Under the pieces are notes generated by a model. That model was not told where the DNA came from, made no database searches, and was given only the letters and a program-made list of their open reading frames with translations. A DNA stretch of 64,000 bases, taken from assembly GCF_000702585.1 (NCBI RefSeq), contig NZ_JNIQ01000001.1, positions 1,183,001 to 1,247,000 of the forward strand, given 5' to 3'. Positions 1 through 8,957 of this stretch are shown in pieces; the stretch's first letter is position 1, and every line of letters begins with the position of its first letter. Made by a program: the position numbers and the translations under genes. Source of the DNA: Exiguobacterium aurantiacum DSM 6208 (GTDB taxonomy: Bacteria > Bacillota > Bacilli > Exiguobacteriales > Exiguobacteriaceae).

Positions 1-1236
1 TTCTTCGCCGTCCTCTATCTCGTCCTCGGCTTCAGTTTCGTCTTGTCCCGATTCTTGATCGGGGAGCGCATCCCGCTTCCGATCATGTGGCGTTTGCTCC
101 GGTTCGACTGGCTCGTCGTCTCGCTCGAGCTGTTGTTCACGATGGTGGCGATCGAGGCGTATCAACTGTTCGGCTACGTCGGCTTGATGACCACGTTCCT
201 CTTGTTGTCGCTCCTCAAGATGAGCTTGTCGAAAGCGACGGAGACCGAGGAGACGCAAACGAAAATCGACCAGATCGAACGATTGAAAGAACAGCTCTAC
301 CGTGTCGACAGCGAAACGCTCTTGATCGAGAAGTTTTGGAACGGCTTGCGGGAAATCGTCGAAGTGGAACGGGGCTGGCTCCAAGTCAACCGTGACAGCA
401 GCCGCACGTTTTACGATATGACCGGCCGCGCCGACCGCGCCGTGCCGGACGCCTATACGCTCGAACGGCATCGTGACGCAGGGGAGACGTACTTTCTCTA
501 TGACTCGCTCCATGAGTGGCATCCGGAGCTGTTGGTACATCAGACCGAACTCCATCAATCGGCACTCGTCATCCAACCGGTGCGCAGCACGACGAACGCC
601 GTCAGCTGCATGATCTCGACGACGGCGAACGGGGCGTACGAAGAAGCGCTCGCTGTCGAGATTCATCGTCTGTTGAAGACGTTGTCGTGGTCGCTCGAGC
701 GAATCGACGAACGTGATCGGTTGCAACATGAGAGTTTGACCGACCCGCTCACCGCTCTCCCGAACCAACGGGCGCTCCGGCGCTGGACGAAAGAGCGGAT
801 GAATGACGTCGCGTCTTACCCGCTGTCCGTCTTTTTAGTCGACCTCGACCACTTCAAGGCGGTGAACGATACGTATGGACATGCGTTCGGCGACGAAGTG
901 TTGATCGAGGCGGGGGCACTATTCACAAGGCTCGTCCGGACCGGGGACCTCGTCACCCGGTACGGCGGAGAAGAGTTCGTCTTCCCGCGGACGAACGAAC
1001 AGGCGGCCATCTTGACCGGGGAGAAGATTCGCCAGGCGCTAAAGGCCCATCCGTTCGGTACGGAAGGAGTGCGGATCAACGTGACGGCGAGCATCGGCGT
1101 CGAGACGATCCATGAGTACGAAGAACTCGACACCGTGCTCCGGAACGCCGACCGGGCGATGTACGTCGGGGCGAAGTTCAACGGCCGCGACCGCGTCGCC
1201 CATTACCGCGATACGTCGACCGAACGCATCCAATGA
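1..1236 (+). CDS. Diguanylate cyclase (GGDEF), 5' end outside window
   Basis: The reading frame is open from base 1, so the true start lies upstream. The visible part begins with hydrophobic segments (at least two membrane helices), then a coiled stretch (about residues 65-95), a roughly 130-residue region that looks like a GAF-type sensor, and a C-terminal GGDEF domain. The active-site motif GGEEF is intact, and an RxxD product-inhibition site (RTGD) sits five residues before it. Family knowledge: GGDEF enzymes make cyclic di-GMP from two GTP. A TTG at 43 is in frame but lies inside a membrane segment, so it is not a credible start. A terminator follows directly. Confidence 0.93.
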   Translation, partial: FFAVLYLVLGFSFVLSRFLIGERIPLPIMWRLLRFDWLVVSLELLFTMVAIEAYQLFGYVGLMTTFLLLSLLKMSLSKATETEETQTKIDQIERLKEQLYRVDSETLLIEKFWNGLREIVEVERGWLQVNRDSSRTFYDMTGRADRAVPDAYTLERHRDAGETYFLYDSLHEWHPELLVHQTELHQSALVIQPVRSTTNAVSCMISTTANGAYEEALAVEIHRLLKTLSWSLERIDERDRLQHESLTDPLTALPNQRALRRWTKERMNDVASYPLSVFLVDLDHFKAVNDTYGHAFGDEVLIEAGALFTRLVRTGDLVTRYGGEEFVFPRTNEQAAILTGEKIRQALKAHPFGTEGVRINVTASIGVETIHEYEELDTVLRNADRAMYVGAKFNGRDRVAHYRDTSTERIQ

Positions 1237-1268
1237 AAAAAGGAGAATCCGCTGGGATTCTCCTTTTT
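1236..1268. terminator. Bidirectional rho-independent terminator
   Basis: AAGGAGAATCC is paired with GGATTCTCCTT around a 3-4 nt loop. T-runs follow in both directions, so it serves the cyclase gene on the plus strand and the repeat-protein gene converging from the minus strand. Confidence 0.85.
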
Positions 1269-1278
1269 GTATGATGGA

Positions 1279-1920
1279 TTATAATTTCGAACTAAAAATT
1301 TCTGATTCGACCGCATGGATCGCGGCCGACCAAGAACCGTAGCGATGCAAGATTGCTTTCGTCGATGGCTTGTTGTTCCGCTTCGCCCATTCGCGATACG
1401 CCTCGAAGGAAAGAGAGAAGCCCATCTCGTGAATCGCCTCTCGAAGCGCGTTCGAGAGCTCCGACTTCGAATACGTCACGCTCGCTTCAAGACCGGCTTC
1501 AGCGCAGGCATCGTGCCACGAACCGAACGTCTTGACGATATGGTAATGGCTCGGCGCTTTCGGATGAAGCTTCCGCCATTCCTGATACTTTTTGAGCGTG
1601 ATGATCGATCCCATGTCACGCGAATAGAGCGCGAGCGTCTCGATGATGTCGTCACGTGTGTACTTAGGCATCTTATCCGGGAGCTCGACCGTCGTCTCCC
1701 CGTGCCACTCGTAACCGGCGATGGCGAGCGCCTCGGCCCATGACCCGAACTGACGGATGATTGACTCTGGAGACGGCCAATTCTGTTCCATCGCGAAACG
1801 GCGATAGACGGAGCGGCGCGGACGTTCCTTCAGCAAGTCACCGAGGAGGCGAATGCAGTGGATCATCCTCTGCTGTTCGGTGGACAAGTGGTGGGATTTA
1901 GTGGATAGCGTTTGACTCAA
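1279..1920 (-). CDS. Homing-endonuclease-associated-repeat (HNR) DNA-binding protein, TTG start
   Basis: About 213 aa. Three repeats share the pattern P-x(4,5)-I-x(3)-(F/Y)GSW-x(2)-A-x(4)-AG: FGSWAEALAIAG, FGSWHDACAEAG and YGSWSAAIHAV, spaced about 60-65 residues apart. This is the helix-turn-helix-like homing endonuclease associated repeat, normally attached to a nuclease. No nuclease motif is visible here, so it is probably a stand-alone sequence-specific DNA-binding protein; its target is unknown. Start choice: AAGGAGG at 1930-1936 lies 9-10 nt ahead of the TTG at 1918-1920. An in-frame ATG at 1947 lies upstream of that site and has no Shine-Dalgarno of its own, so the TTG is preferred. 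Confidence 0.75.
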   Translation of the reverse strand: MSQTLSTKSHHLSTEQQRMIHCIRLLGDLLKERPRRSVYRRFAMEQNWPSPESIIRQFGSWAEALAIAGYEWHGETTVELPDKMPKYTRDDIIETLALYSRDMGSIITLKKYQEWRKLHPKAPSHYHIVKTFGSWHDACAEAGLEASVTYSKSELSNALREAIHEMGFSLSFEAYREWAKRNNKPSTKAILHRYGSWSAAIHAVESEIFSSKL

Positions 1921-2185
1921 TGATGGTTCCTCCTTCCATGGACTCATATCTGAACCGACAAAGATGACGAAATTGCTTCTACAATCATACTATCGGCCAG
2001 TTTTTACAATTTATAAGCGGATTTCACAAGTTTTTTCGGACCGTCGCAAAAAGAACTAGGTCTAAGGTCGGGTCTCACGTTCGAAAAAAATGGTAACAGT
2101 TCTATTACAAATTTAATATTAAATGGGTTCAAATGTAAACAAAAAGTTTTATGATAGGTAAAATGTAATATTTTTTACAAAAAAA

Positions 2186-2232
2186 GTACCCAACTGGGCA
2201 ATGGGGTCATCACCGTCGCACCAGTTGAGTAC
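2186..2232. repeat. Long inverted repeat in the uppP upstream region
   Basis: Arms GTACCCAACTGG (2186-2197) and CCAGTTGAGTAC (2221-2232) pair over 12 positions with one G-T pair, across a 23-nt loop. A perfect TATAAT lies at 2238-2243, and the right arm fills the 17-bp spacer between it and a weak -35 (GTCGCA, 2215-2220). It may be an RNA hairpin or a two-site operator. The rest of 1921-2303 is AT-rich, and I saw no gene in it. Confidence 0.55.
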
Positions 2233-2303
2233 TCTTCTATAATAAATTTAATTTTCAGACTAATCAATAAAAGTTTTTAAAATATATGATTTTTTTCAAA
2301 GAG

Positions 2304-2333
2304 TGGTCAGCGCAAGACGGAGTCTGCTAAAAT
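2304..2333 (+). promoter_or_regulatory. Proximal promoter candidate for uppP
   Basis: TGGTCA (2304-2309), an 18-bp spacer, then extended -10 TGC-TAAAAT (2325-2333). It ends about 40 nt before the uppP start. Confidence 0.45.
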
Positions 2334-2372
2334 AACCGCATTGAGTGAAAAAAGAAAAGAGGAAAATATGAT

Positions 2373-3185
2373 ATGACAATATGGTTATTTTATTTGTTGC
2401 TCGGGATGATCCAAGGGTTCACCGAGCCGATCCCGATCTCGTCGAGCGGTCACTTGGTCATCTTCCAAGAGTTGCTCAACATTCAATTGCCGGGGTTGTC
2501 GTTTGAGATTTTCGTCAACTTCGCCTCGCTCCTCGCCGTCTTGACGGTGTATCGGAAAGATGTCGTTCGTCTCGTCGTGAGTCTTTGGACGTTCTTGTTC
2601 AAGAAAGACCGCAGCGATGACACGATGGTCGACGTCAAGTTCATCGGGCTGTTGCTCGTCGCGACCTTGCCGGCCGGCGTGATCGGTGTCGTCTTCGGGG
2701 ACTGGATCGGCGAGGCGCTCAGCGGCGTCGCGACGGTCGGGTATACGTTGATCATCACCGGTCTCGCGCTCTGGTTCATCCGCAACATGCGCGGAAGCAA
2801 AGGCGACGGCGGCATCACGCTCCGTGACGCCATCTTGATCGGTCTCGCCCAGGCGGCCGCGCTCATCCCGGGGATCAGCCGCTCGGGAGCGACGATCGTC
2901 ATGGCGCTCCTCCTCGGCATCAAACAAGAGACGGCGCTCCGGTTCTCGTTCTTCATGTTCATCCCGGTCAGTCTCGGGACGATCGTGTTGGACGGTCCGG
3001 TGCTCTTCACCGACCCGGCGACGCGTGAGCTGTTCGGTCCGCTCATCTTGGCGTTCATCGCCTCGTACGTGTTGACGGCCGTGTCGCTCAAATGGTTCCA
3101 ACATATTATGGCGAAAGGCGAGCTCAAGTATTTCTCGTTCTATTGCTGGGCCGTCGGGATTCTCGTCGTCCTCTTCTTGGCTTGA
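2373..3185 (+). CDS. uppP: Undecaprenyl-diphosphate phosphatase (BacA/UppP)
   Basis: 270 aa, the usual length, very hydrophobic with about eight membrane helices. Both BacA signature regions are present: TEPIPISSSGHL near residues 17-28 and PGISRSGATI in the C-terminal half, which together form the active site. The enzyme dephosphorylates C55-PP on the outer face of the membrane to recycle the lipid carrier for peptidoglycan and teichoic acid, and overproduction is known to give bacitracin resistance. The start is ATG 2373 after AGAGGAAAA; the ATG at 2368 is followed almost at once by a stop. The gene is monocistronic, with its own terminator. tagO, near the other end of the window, uses the same carrier. 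Confidence 0.95.
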   Translation: MTIWLFYLLLGMIQGFTEPIPISSSGHLVIFQELLNIQLPGLSFEIFVNFASLLAVLTVYRKDVVRLVVSLWTFLFKKDRSDDTMVDVKFIGLLLVATLPAGVIGVVFGDWIGEALSGVATVGYTLIITGLALWFIRNMRGSKGDGGITLRDAILIGLAQAAALIPGISRSGATIVMALLLGIKQETALRFSFFMFIPVSLGTIVLDGPVLFTDPATRELFGPLILAFIASYVLTAVSLKWFQHIMAKGELKYFSFYCWAVGILVVLFLA

Positions 3186-3189
3186 TTTG

Positions 3190-3220
3190 AAGCGCTGCTC
3201 CTCGGAGTGACGCTTTTTTT
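3190..3220 (+). terminator. Terminator of uppP
   Basis: AAGCG...CGCTT outer stem with an inner CTCC/GGAG stem, followed by seven T. Confidence 0.8.
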
Positions 3221-3232
3221 GCACTTTCCCCT

Positions 3233-3261
3233 TTGCCTTCCGTTCTTTTTTGCGCTAAAGT
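3233..3261 (+). promoter_or_regulatory. Sigma-A-type promoter of the riboflavin operon
   Basis: TTGCCT (3233-3238), 17-bp spacer, TAAAGT (3256-3261). Transcription would begin just ahead of the FMN riboswitch. Confidence 0.6.
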
Positions 3262-3278
3262 AAGGGCGTACAAACAAA

Positions 3279-3420
3279 TATTCCTTCGGGGTCGGGTGAA
3301 AGTCCCAACCGGCGGTGATAGGCGAACGCCTTAAGTCCGTGACCCGGGCGCACGTGTGCGAACGGTGGATCTAGTGAGACTCTAGAGCCGACAGTATAGT
3401 CTGGATGGGAGAAGGAAAAT
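3279..3420 (+). promoter_or_regulatory. FMN riboswitch (RFN element)
   Basis: The conserved RFN core is plain: TTCCTTCGGGG at the 5' strand of P1, GGGTGAAAGTCCC, ACCGGCGGTGATAG, AGTCCGTGACCCG, GTGGATCTAGTGAGACTC, and closing GGGAGAAGGAAA. The aptamer binds FMN. It is followed by about 95 nt of expression platform and an intrinsic terminator just before ribD, so high FMN should cause early termination of the rib operon. Confidence 0.97.
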
Positions 3421-3514
3421 CGACAGGTCCATGTGACCTGTAGTTTGTCGTCCGTTTTTCTGTAAAGAAAACGCTTATTTGGCTTGCCCAAATGACGACT
3501 GACAACTCCCACCG

Positions 3515-3546
3515 AGACCTTGAGGACATGTCCTTAAGGTCTTTTT
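3515..3546 (+). terminator. Riboswitch-controlled attenuator ahead of ribD
   Basis: AGACCTT...AAGGTCT with inner AGGACATGTCCT forms a strong hairpin followed by TTTTTG, ending 26 nt before the ribD start. Its position after the RFN element marks it as the regulated terminator. Confidence 0.85.
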
Positions 3547-3572
3547 GTTTGTACGAAACAAGGAGGGAGACT

Positions 3573-4652
3573 ATGGAACAGTACATGCAACATGCCATTC
3601 GATTGGCCGGGTTCGCTTCGTCGACCGGCGTCAATCCGCACGTCGGGGCCGTCGTCGTCAAAGACGGCCGCATCGTCGGCTTCGGAGCCCATTTGAAGGC
3701 GGGGGAACCGCATGCCGAAGTGCACGCCATCCGGATGGCCGGCGCAGCCGCATACGGTTCGACCGTGTACGTCACGCTCGAGCCGTGCTCGCACCACGGC
3801 AAGACGCCGCCGTGCGCCGACTTGCTCGTCGAGTCAGGTGTGAGGCGGGTCGTCATCGCGATGGAAGACCCGAACCCGCTCGTCGCTGGACGCGGCATCA
3901 AGCGTTTGAAAGCGGCCGGGATCGATGTCGAAGTCGGTCTGCTCGAGAGTGAGGCACGGGCGCTCAATCCGGCGTTCTTGCGCTCGATCGAGACGAAACG
4001 TCCATACGTCGTCTTGAAGACGGCGACGAGCCTCGACGGGAAAGTCGCGCTCGATTCTGGTGACAGCAAGTGGGTGACCGGAACCGAGGCAAGACGAGAC
4101 GTCCACGAACTGCGCGCGACGGTGGACGCCATCATAACCGGCGTCGGCACGGTCATCGCCGATGATCCGGCGCTCACGGTCCGGCTCGACCGCGAGACGA
4201 CGAAACCGCTCCGGGTCGTGCTCGATCGCGACTTGCGCACATCGCTCTCGAGTCAGCTCGTCCGAACGGCACCCGACATCCCGGTGCTCGTTTATACGAT
4301 GTGCGACGACGAAGCGAAGCGCGACGCGTTCACGGAACGCGGTGTCGAGCTCGCCGACTACACGACGCTCGATCTCGTCTTACAGGACTTGTACGACCGC
4401 GGTGTCGGTCGCGTCCTCATCGAAGCGGGCCCGACGCTCGTGACATCGTTCCTCGACGGACGATTCGTCGACGAATGGGTCATGTATCAGTCGCCGCGCG
4501 TTTTCGGAGGCAACGGCGGGGTGTACCGGTCGAATCAAACCGGTCCGCTCGATGCGATCGACTCGTTCACGGTCCGAACTGTCAAAACAGTCGGCACCGA
4601 TGTGAAGCTCGTCATGCGAAAGGGGGAGGCAAATGTTCACGGGAATCATTGA
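3573..4652 (+). CDS. ribD: Bifunctional riboflavin deaminase/reductase RibD
   Basis: 359 aa. The N-terminal cytidine-deaminase-fold domain carries the zinc site HAE (48-50) and PC...C (72 and 81). From about residue 145 there is an NADPH-dependent reductase domain. Together they convert the pyrimidine from GTP cyclohydrolase II to ribitylamino-uracil phosphate. Start ATG 3573 follows AGGAGGGAGA; an in-frame ATG at 3492 would place the attenuator inside the gene and is rejected. First gene of the rib operon; its 3' end overlaps ribE by 20 bp. Confidence 0.96.
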   Translation: MEQYMQHAIRLAGFASSTGVNPHVGAVVVKDGRIVGFGAHLKAGEPHAEVHAIRMAGAAAYGSTVYVTLEPCSHHGKTPPCADLLVESGVRRVVIAMEDPNPLVAGRGIKRLKAAGIDVEVGLLESEARALNPAFLRSIETKRPYVVLKTATSLDGKVALDSGDSKWVTGTEARRDVHELRATVDAIITGVGTVIADDPALTVRLDRETTKPLRVVLDRDLRTSLSSQLVRTAPDIPVLVYTMCDDEAKRDAFTERGVELADYTTLDLVLQDLYDRGVGRVLIEAGPTLVTSFLDGRFVDEWVMYQSPRVFGGNGGVYRSNQTGPLDAIDSFTVRTVKTVGTDVKLVMRKGEANVHGNH

Positions 4653-5274
4653 AGAAATCGGCAGTGTGAAAGCAGTGAAACGCAACGGCCCCTCGTTACG
4701 GCTCACGCTGAGCGGGAAAGTCGTGTTAGAAGACGTGAAACTCGGCGACAGCATCTCCGTCAACGGCATCTGTCTCACCGTGACGACGTTCGATCGTGAC
4801 AGTTTCTCGGTCGACGTCATGCCGGAAACGCTCAAAGCGTCGAGTCTTGACGGGGTCCGTCCCGGCACGAGCGTGAACTTGGAGCGGGCGATGCCGGCGA
4901 ATGGACGCTTCGGCGGGCATTTCGTCTCGGGGCATGTCGACGGTGTCGGGCGCATCGTGAAAAAACGGTCGCTCGCTAACGCCGTCTACGTCGACATCAG
5001 CTGCGAGCCGTCGCTCCTCCGCTACATCGTCCCGAAAGGTTCGATCTCGGTCGATGGGACGAGCTTGACGGTGTTCGATGTCACCGAACGCGGCTTCACG
5101 TTGTCGCTCATCCCGCATACGTACAGTGAGACGGTGCTCGGGATGAAGCAGGCGGGTGATGCGGTCAATTTAGAATGCGACATGTTGGCTAAATATATGG
5201 AAAAACTAGTGAATCAAAAACCGATGACGCTCGAATCACTGGCGTCGCAAGGATATGGAAAGGCGGGATGGTGA
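4633..5274 (+). CDS. ribE: Riboflavin synthase, alpha chain
   Basis: 213 aa. Starts [10 protein letters not shown], the invariant N-terminus of the family. Two homologous lumazine-binding barrels follow, each containing a GxxVxVNGxxLT-like segment ([11 protein letters not shown], then [11 protein letters not shown]) and an H-V-D-G motif ([12 protein letters not shown]). It dismutates two dimethyl-ribityllumazine molecules to riboflavin. It starts inside ribD after AAGGGGGAGG, and its TGA overlaps the ribBA start (TGATG), so translation is probably coupled. Confidence 0.96.
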   Translation: MFTGIIEEIGSVKAVKRNGPSLRLTLSGKVVLEDVKLGDSISVNGICLTVTTFDRDSFSVDVMPETLKASSLDGVRPGTSVNLERAMPANGRFGGHFVSGHVDGVGRIVKKRSLANAVYVDISCEPSLLRYIVPKGSISVDGTSLTVFDVTERGFTLSLIPHTYSETVLGMKQAGDAVNLECDMLAKYMEKLVNQKPMTLESLASQGYGKAGW

Positions 5275-6458
5275 TGTTCCACACGATTGAAGAAGCGGTA
5301 GAAGACTTAAAGATGGGGCGTCCGATCATCGTCGTCGATGATGAGGACCGAGAGAACGAAGGCGACTTCGTCGTCCTCGCTGACAAGATGACGGCTGAGA
5401 CGATGAATTTCCTCATCACAGAAGGAAAGGGACTCGTCTGTGCGTCGCTCGCTGAAGAAGTCGCCGTCCGGCTCGATTTACAGCCGATGGTCGCGAATAG
5501 CACCGACCCGCACGGAACGGCGTTCACCGTCAGTGTCGATCATATCGACTCGACGACGGGCATCTCAGCGAGCGAACGGGCCCACACAGTGCGCGAGCTC
5601 GCGAACATCAACGCCCGTCCAGCCGATTTTCAACGTCCGGGCCACATCTTCCCGCTCATCGCCAAAAAAGGCGGCGTCTCGGTACGACGCGGTCATACGG
5701 AAGCGTCGGTCGATTTGGCCCGTCTCGCCGGCAGTGAGCCGGTCGCCGTCATCTGTGAGATTATCCGCGAGGACGGGGAGATGGCACGGGTGCCGGACCT
5801 CGAACGCGTCGCGGAACGTCATGATTTGAAATTCATCACGATCGAGGCGCTCGTCCGTTACATGGAGACGGATCTCGTCAGTCGAGAGGCGGACGTATCG
5901 CTTCCCTCGGTGAAAGGGGACTTCCGACTGATCGGTTATCGGAACGTCCTCGACCGGGAAGAGCACGTCGCGTTACTGAAAGGTGAGCTCGGCAACGTCC
6001 CGCTCGTCCGCATCCATTCAGAGTGTCTGACCGGTGACGTGTTCGGCTCGTACCGTTGCGACTGCGGACCACAGCTCGACATGGCGATGGCGACGATCGA
6101 AGCCGAGGGCGGTGTCGTCTTGTATATGCGTCAGGAAGGCCGCGGCATCGGTCTGTTGAATAAATTAAAGGCTTATGAATTGCAGGAAGGCGGGCTCGAC
6201 ACGGTCGAGGCGAACGTCGCGCTCGGCCTGCATGCCGATCTTCGTGACTACCGTGTCAGCGCGGCGATGCTACGTGACCTCGGCGTGACGACGGTGCGGC
6301 TCATGACGAACAACCCGGAGAAAGTCGACGCCCTCGAAGCGTGCGGGATCACCGTCATCGAACGGGTACCGATTATCGTCGGGGAGCATGCGGCGAATGA
6401 GAAATATCGATTGACGAAACAACAAAAAATGAACCACTTTGGAGGAGAAAACACATGA
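5274..6458 (+). CDS. ribBA: DHBP synthase / GTP cyclohydrolase II fusion
   Basis: 394 aa. The N-terminal half is 3,4-dihydroxy-2-butanone-4-phosphate synthase ([10 protein letters not shown] metal/acid motif near residue 25; GHTEA). The C-terminal half is GTP cyclohydrolase II ([17 protein letters not shown] zinc cysteines; RQEGRGIGL). It supplies both precursors of riboflavin. ATG 5274 is preferred: it matches the MFHxIEEA start of the Bacillus protein, AGGCGGG lies 6 nt upstream, and it overlaps the ribE stop. ATG 5268 is also in frame. Confidence 0.95.
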   Translation: MFHTIEEAVEDLKMGRPIIVVDDEDRENEGDFVVLADKMTAETMNFLITEGKGLVCASLAEEVAVRLDLQPMVANSTDPHGTAFTVSVDHIDSTTGISASERAHTVRELANINARPADFQRPGHIFPLIAKKGGVSVRRGHTEASVDLARLAGSEPVAVICEIIREDGEMARVPDLERVAERHDLKFITIEALVRYMETDLVSREADVSLPSVKGDFRLIGYRNVLDREEHVALLKGELGNVPLVRIHSECLTGDVFGSYRCDCGPQLDMAMATIEAEGGVVLYMRQEGRGIGLLNKLKAYELQEGGLDTVEANVALGLHADLRDYRVSAAMLRDLGVTTVRLMTNNPEKVDALEACGITVIERVPIIVGEHAANEKYRLTKQQKMNHFGGENT

Positions 6459-6919
6459 TGCATACAATTGAAGGTAACTTGGTCGGTAAAGGATTAAAAG
6501 TCGGGATCGTCGTCGGGCGGTTCAATGATCTCATCACGATGCGCTTATTGGACGGGGCGAAAGACGCGCTCAAGCGCCACGGCGTCGAACAAGAAGACGT
6601 CGAGCTCGCGTTCGTGCCAGGGGCGTTCGAGCTCCCGCTCGTCGCGAAGAAGATGGCAATGAGCAAGAAGTATGACGCCGTCATCACACTCGGCGCCGTC
6701 ATCCGCGGGGCGACACCGCACTTTGATTACGTCTGCAACGAGGCGGCGAAAGGCATCGCCCAGGCGAGCTATCAGTCGGAAGTGCCGGTCATTTTCGGTG
6801 TCTTGACGACGGAGACGATTGAGCAGGCGATCGAGCGGGCCGGGACGAAAGCCGGGAACAAAGGTTGGGAAGCGGCGACGTCGGCCATCGAGATGGCGAA
6901 CATGATGAAACAATTTTAA
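6455..6919 (+). CDS. ribH: 6,7-dimethyl-8-ribityllumazine synthase
   Basis: 154 aa, very close to the Bacillus protein along its length: [37 protein letters not shown] and [11 protein letters not shown]. It condenses DHBP with the ribitylamino-uracil and forms icosahedral shells around riboflavin synthase in related species. The start overlaps the ribBA stop (ATGA) and follows GGAGGAG. Last gene of the operon. Confidence 0.97.
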   Translation: MMHTIEGNLVGKGLKVGIVVGRFNDLITMRLLDGAKDALKRHGVEQEDVELAFVPGAFELPLVAKKMAMSKKYDAVITLGAVIRGATPHFDYVCNEAAKGIAQASYQSEVPVIFGVLTTETIEQAIERAGTKAGNKGWEAATSAIEMANMMKQF

Positions 6920-6920
6920 A

Positions 6921-6949
6921 AAGAAAGGAGCGCAATGTTGCTCCTTTTT
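6921..6949 (+). terminator. Terminator of the rib operon
   Basis: AAAGGAGC, an 8-nt loop, GCTCCTTTTT. Confidence 0.85.
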
Positions 6950-7049
6950 AAATTGGTTCTTTATACCTATGCATAAATAGGATAATAGACTCAATCATTC
7001 CTCTCGTATAGCCGATACTTATGTATATAAGAATGGTGGAGGGATCCGG

Positions 7050-8957
7050 ATGAGGAAAATCGTTATCGCCCTGGAAGAAGAGCTACGAAAACAAGAAGAA
7101 TTGCATCATTTAGTCTCGCTTCTGCTGAACCGCTTTTTGACGACTTCGTTGGAAGACTTCTCCGACCGGGTGAATCATTCATTGGAGGAGCTCGGACGTC
7201 ATTTTCAAACGGACCGCGTCTATGTGTTTGATTATGATTTCGACGAGGGACTTTGCCACAACACGTTTGAATGGTGTGCGCCAGGGGTCTCAGCCGAGTT
7301 GGATAATTTGCAAAATGTCCCTCTAGAGGCGTTACCCGAATGGGTGGAGACGCACATGAAAGGGGAGCCGATGTATATTCCTCAAGTACATGCGTTGCCG
7401 ACCGACAGCGGGATTCGGCAAATTCTTGAGCCTCAGCATATCCAAAGTCTTTTAACGGTTCCGATGATGAGCGGCAACGCGTGTCATGGTTTCGTTGGGT
7501 TTGATTCGGTGATGCAGGAGCGGACGTACTCGACCCATGAACAACGGGTACTAAAAGATTTTAGTAACGCTCTTCTCGGAGCAGTCGAACGACACCGGAT
7601 CGAAGCGCAGCGCGAAACAATTTATCAACAACTCATCGCGGCAAAACAAGAGGCGGAGCGGGCGAACATCGCCAAAAGTGAATTTCTTTCAAACATGAGC
7701 CACGAGATTCGGACTCCGCTGAATGCGATTCTTGGCTTTTCTCATTTACTGAAACGTAGTGGATTCGATCACAAAAGTGAGCGGCGAATCGATGACATTC
7801 TTCAGAACGGCGAACACTTGTTGACGCTCATCAATGAGATTTTAGATATGTCCAAAATCGAATCCGGCTATGTACGAGTGGTGAAGCAAACCTTCTCCCT
7901 GCCGGTGATGATGCGAGAAGTTTATCGTACGTTTGACATGATGGCACAACAAAAAGGTGTCGCGTTGACGGTCGAGATGGAACAACAAATGCCCGAACAC
8001 GTCACGAGCGATCCGACGAAAGTAAAACAAATTTTGATCAATTTGATTCAAAACGCGTTGAAGTTTACCGATCAAGGGACGGTGCGGGTCGAACTTTCCG
8101 TTTCTGCAGGTGAACTTCGCTTTACGGTCACTGACACGGGACGAGGCGTGGATGGGCAAGAACTCGAATTGTTATTTGAACCGTTTTACCAAAAAAAATA
8201 TACCGACCAGCATCAAGGAACAGGGTTAGGGCTGCCGATTAGCAAGCAATACGCGACATTGCTCGGCGGGGACCTTCAAGTAGAGAGCGAACTTGGACGC
8301 GGCAGTCGCTTCGTCTTTACCTTGCCGGTGGAGGTAGAGGAAGGCGCCGCACAAGCTGCTCGCGATTTTGAAGAATGGACGGACGTGCGGTTTGCCGACA
8401 TGCACGTCCTCGTCGTAGAAGACACGCCTGCGCAACAAGACATTTTACAGGAACTGCTCGAAGCGGCCGGTTGTAGCGTCAGTATGACTGCTTCTGGTAA
8501 ACGTGCACTCGAACGGACGGTGACTGAGCGGTACGATATGATTTTATTAGATATGAGATTGCCAGATGGGAACGGGGCGGATGTGGCTGCGGAACTCAAA
8601 CAGCGTGATGATTGTCCGCCGATCATCTTCATCTCGGCGAACGCTTTCGAAGAGGACCGTCAACGAGCTTTCGCTTCAGGGGCGTGCGCATTCGTCTCGA
8701 AGCCGTTTCATCCAAAGCAATTGTTTGATGCGATGTATCGTCATCGAGGGGATATCGTCGTCGATTCCCACGACATGTTGCGAAACGTCCACAAAGCGGT
8801 TCAAGAAGGAGATGTTGAAACGATCGAGCGATTTGTACAAACCTATCAGCAAAAGGCCCCTCACTTACAGGTCATTTGGGATGCACTCGAGCGGTTTGAC
8901 TATGAGTTGGCAAGTCGTCATTTGCAACGAGAATTAGGAGCTGATCGTGCTGATTGA
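7050..8957 (+). CDS. Hybrid sensor histidine kinase (GAF-HisKA-HATPase-REC)
   Basis: 635 aa with no membrane helix, so probably cytosolic. Order: GAF-type sensor (about 20-185); HisKA with phospho-accepting His218 in [10 protein letters not shown]; HATPase with [16 protein letters not shown] and GTGLGLPIS; a receiver domain (about 450-570) with [11 protein letters not shown] acceptor and a KPF lysine; and a 60-residue tail without a recognisable Hpt domain. The stop overlaps the start of the HD-GYP response regulator by 11 bp, so the two almost certainly form one signalling pair. ATG 7050 follows GGTGGAGGGA. The signal is unknown. Codon use is somewhat more AT-rich than in the neighbours. Confidence 0.92.
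   Translation: MRKIVIALEEELRKQEELHHLVSLLLNRFLTTSLEDFSDRVNHSLEELGRHFQTDRVYVFDYDFDEGLCHNTFEWCAPGVSAELDNLQNVPLEALPEWVETHMKGEPMYIPQVHALPTDSGIRQILEPQHIQSLLTVPMMSGNACHGFVGFDSVMQERTYSTHEQRVLKDFSNALLGAVERHRIEAQRETIYQQLIAAKQEAERANIAKSEFLSNMSHEIRTPLNAILGFSHLLKRSGFDHKSERRIDDILQNGEHLLTLINEILDMSKIESGYVRVVKQTFSLPVMMREVYRTFDMMAQQKGVALTVEMEQQMPEHVTSDPTKVKQILINLIQNALKFTDQGTVRVELSVSAGELRFTVTDTGRGVDGQELELLFEPFYQKKYTDQHQGTGLGLPISKQYATLLGGDLQVESELGRGSRFVFTLPVEVEEGAAQAARDFEEWTDVRFADMHVLVVEDTPAQQDILQELLEAAGCSVSMTASGKRALERTVTERYDMILLDMRLPDGNGADVAAELKQRDDCPPIIFISANAFEEDRQRAFASGACAFVSKPFHPKQLFDAMYRHRGDIVVDSHDMLRNVHKAVQEGDVETIERFVQTYQQKAPHLQVIWDALERFDYELASRHLQRELGADRAD

Noticed and set aside
2385-3224. Long open frame antisense to uppP
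   Set aside because: Composition is highly charged and repetitive, as expected for a shadow frame in GC-rich DNA; no SD, and the sense frame is a clear UppP.
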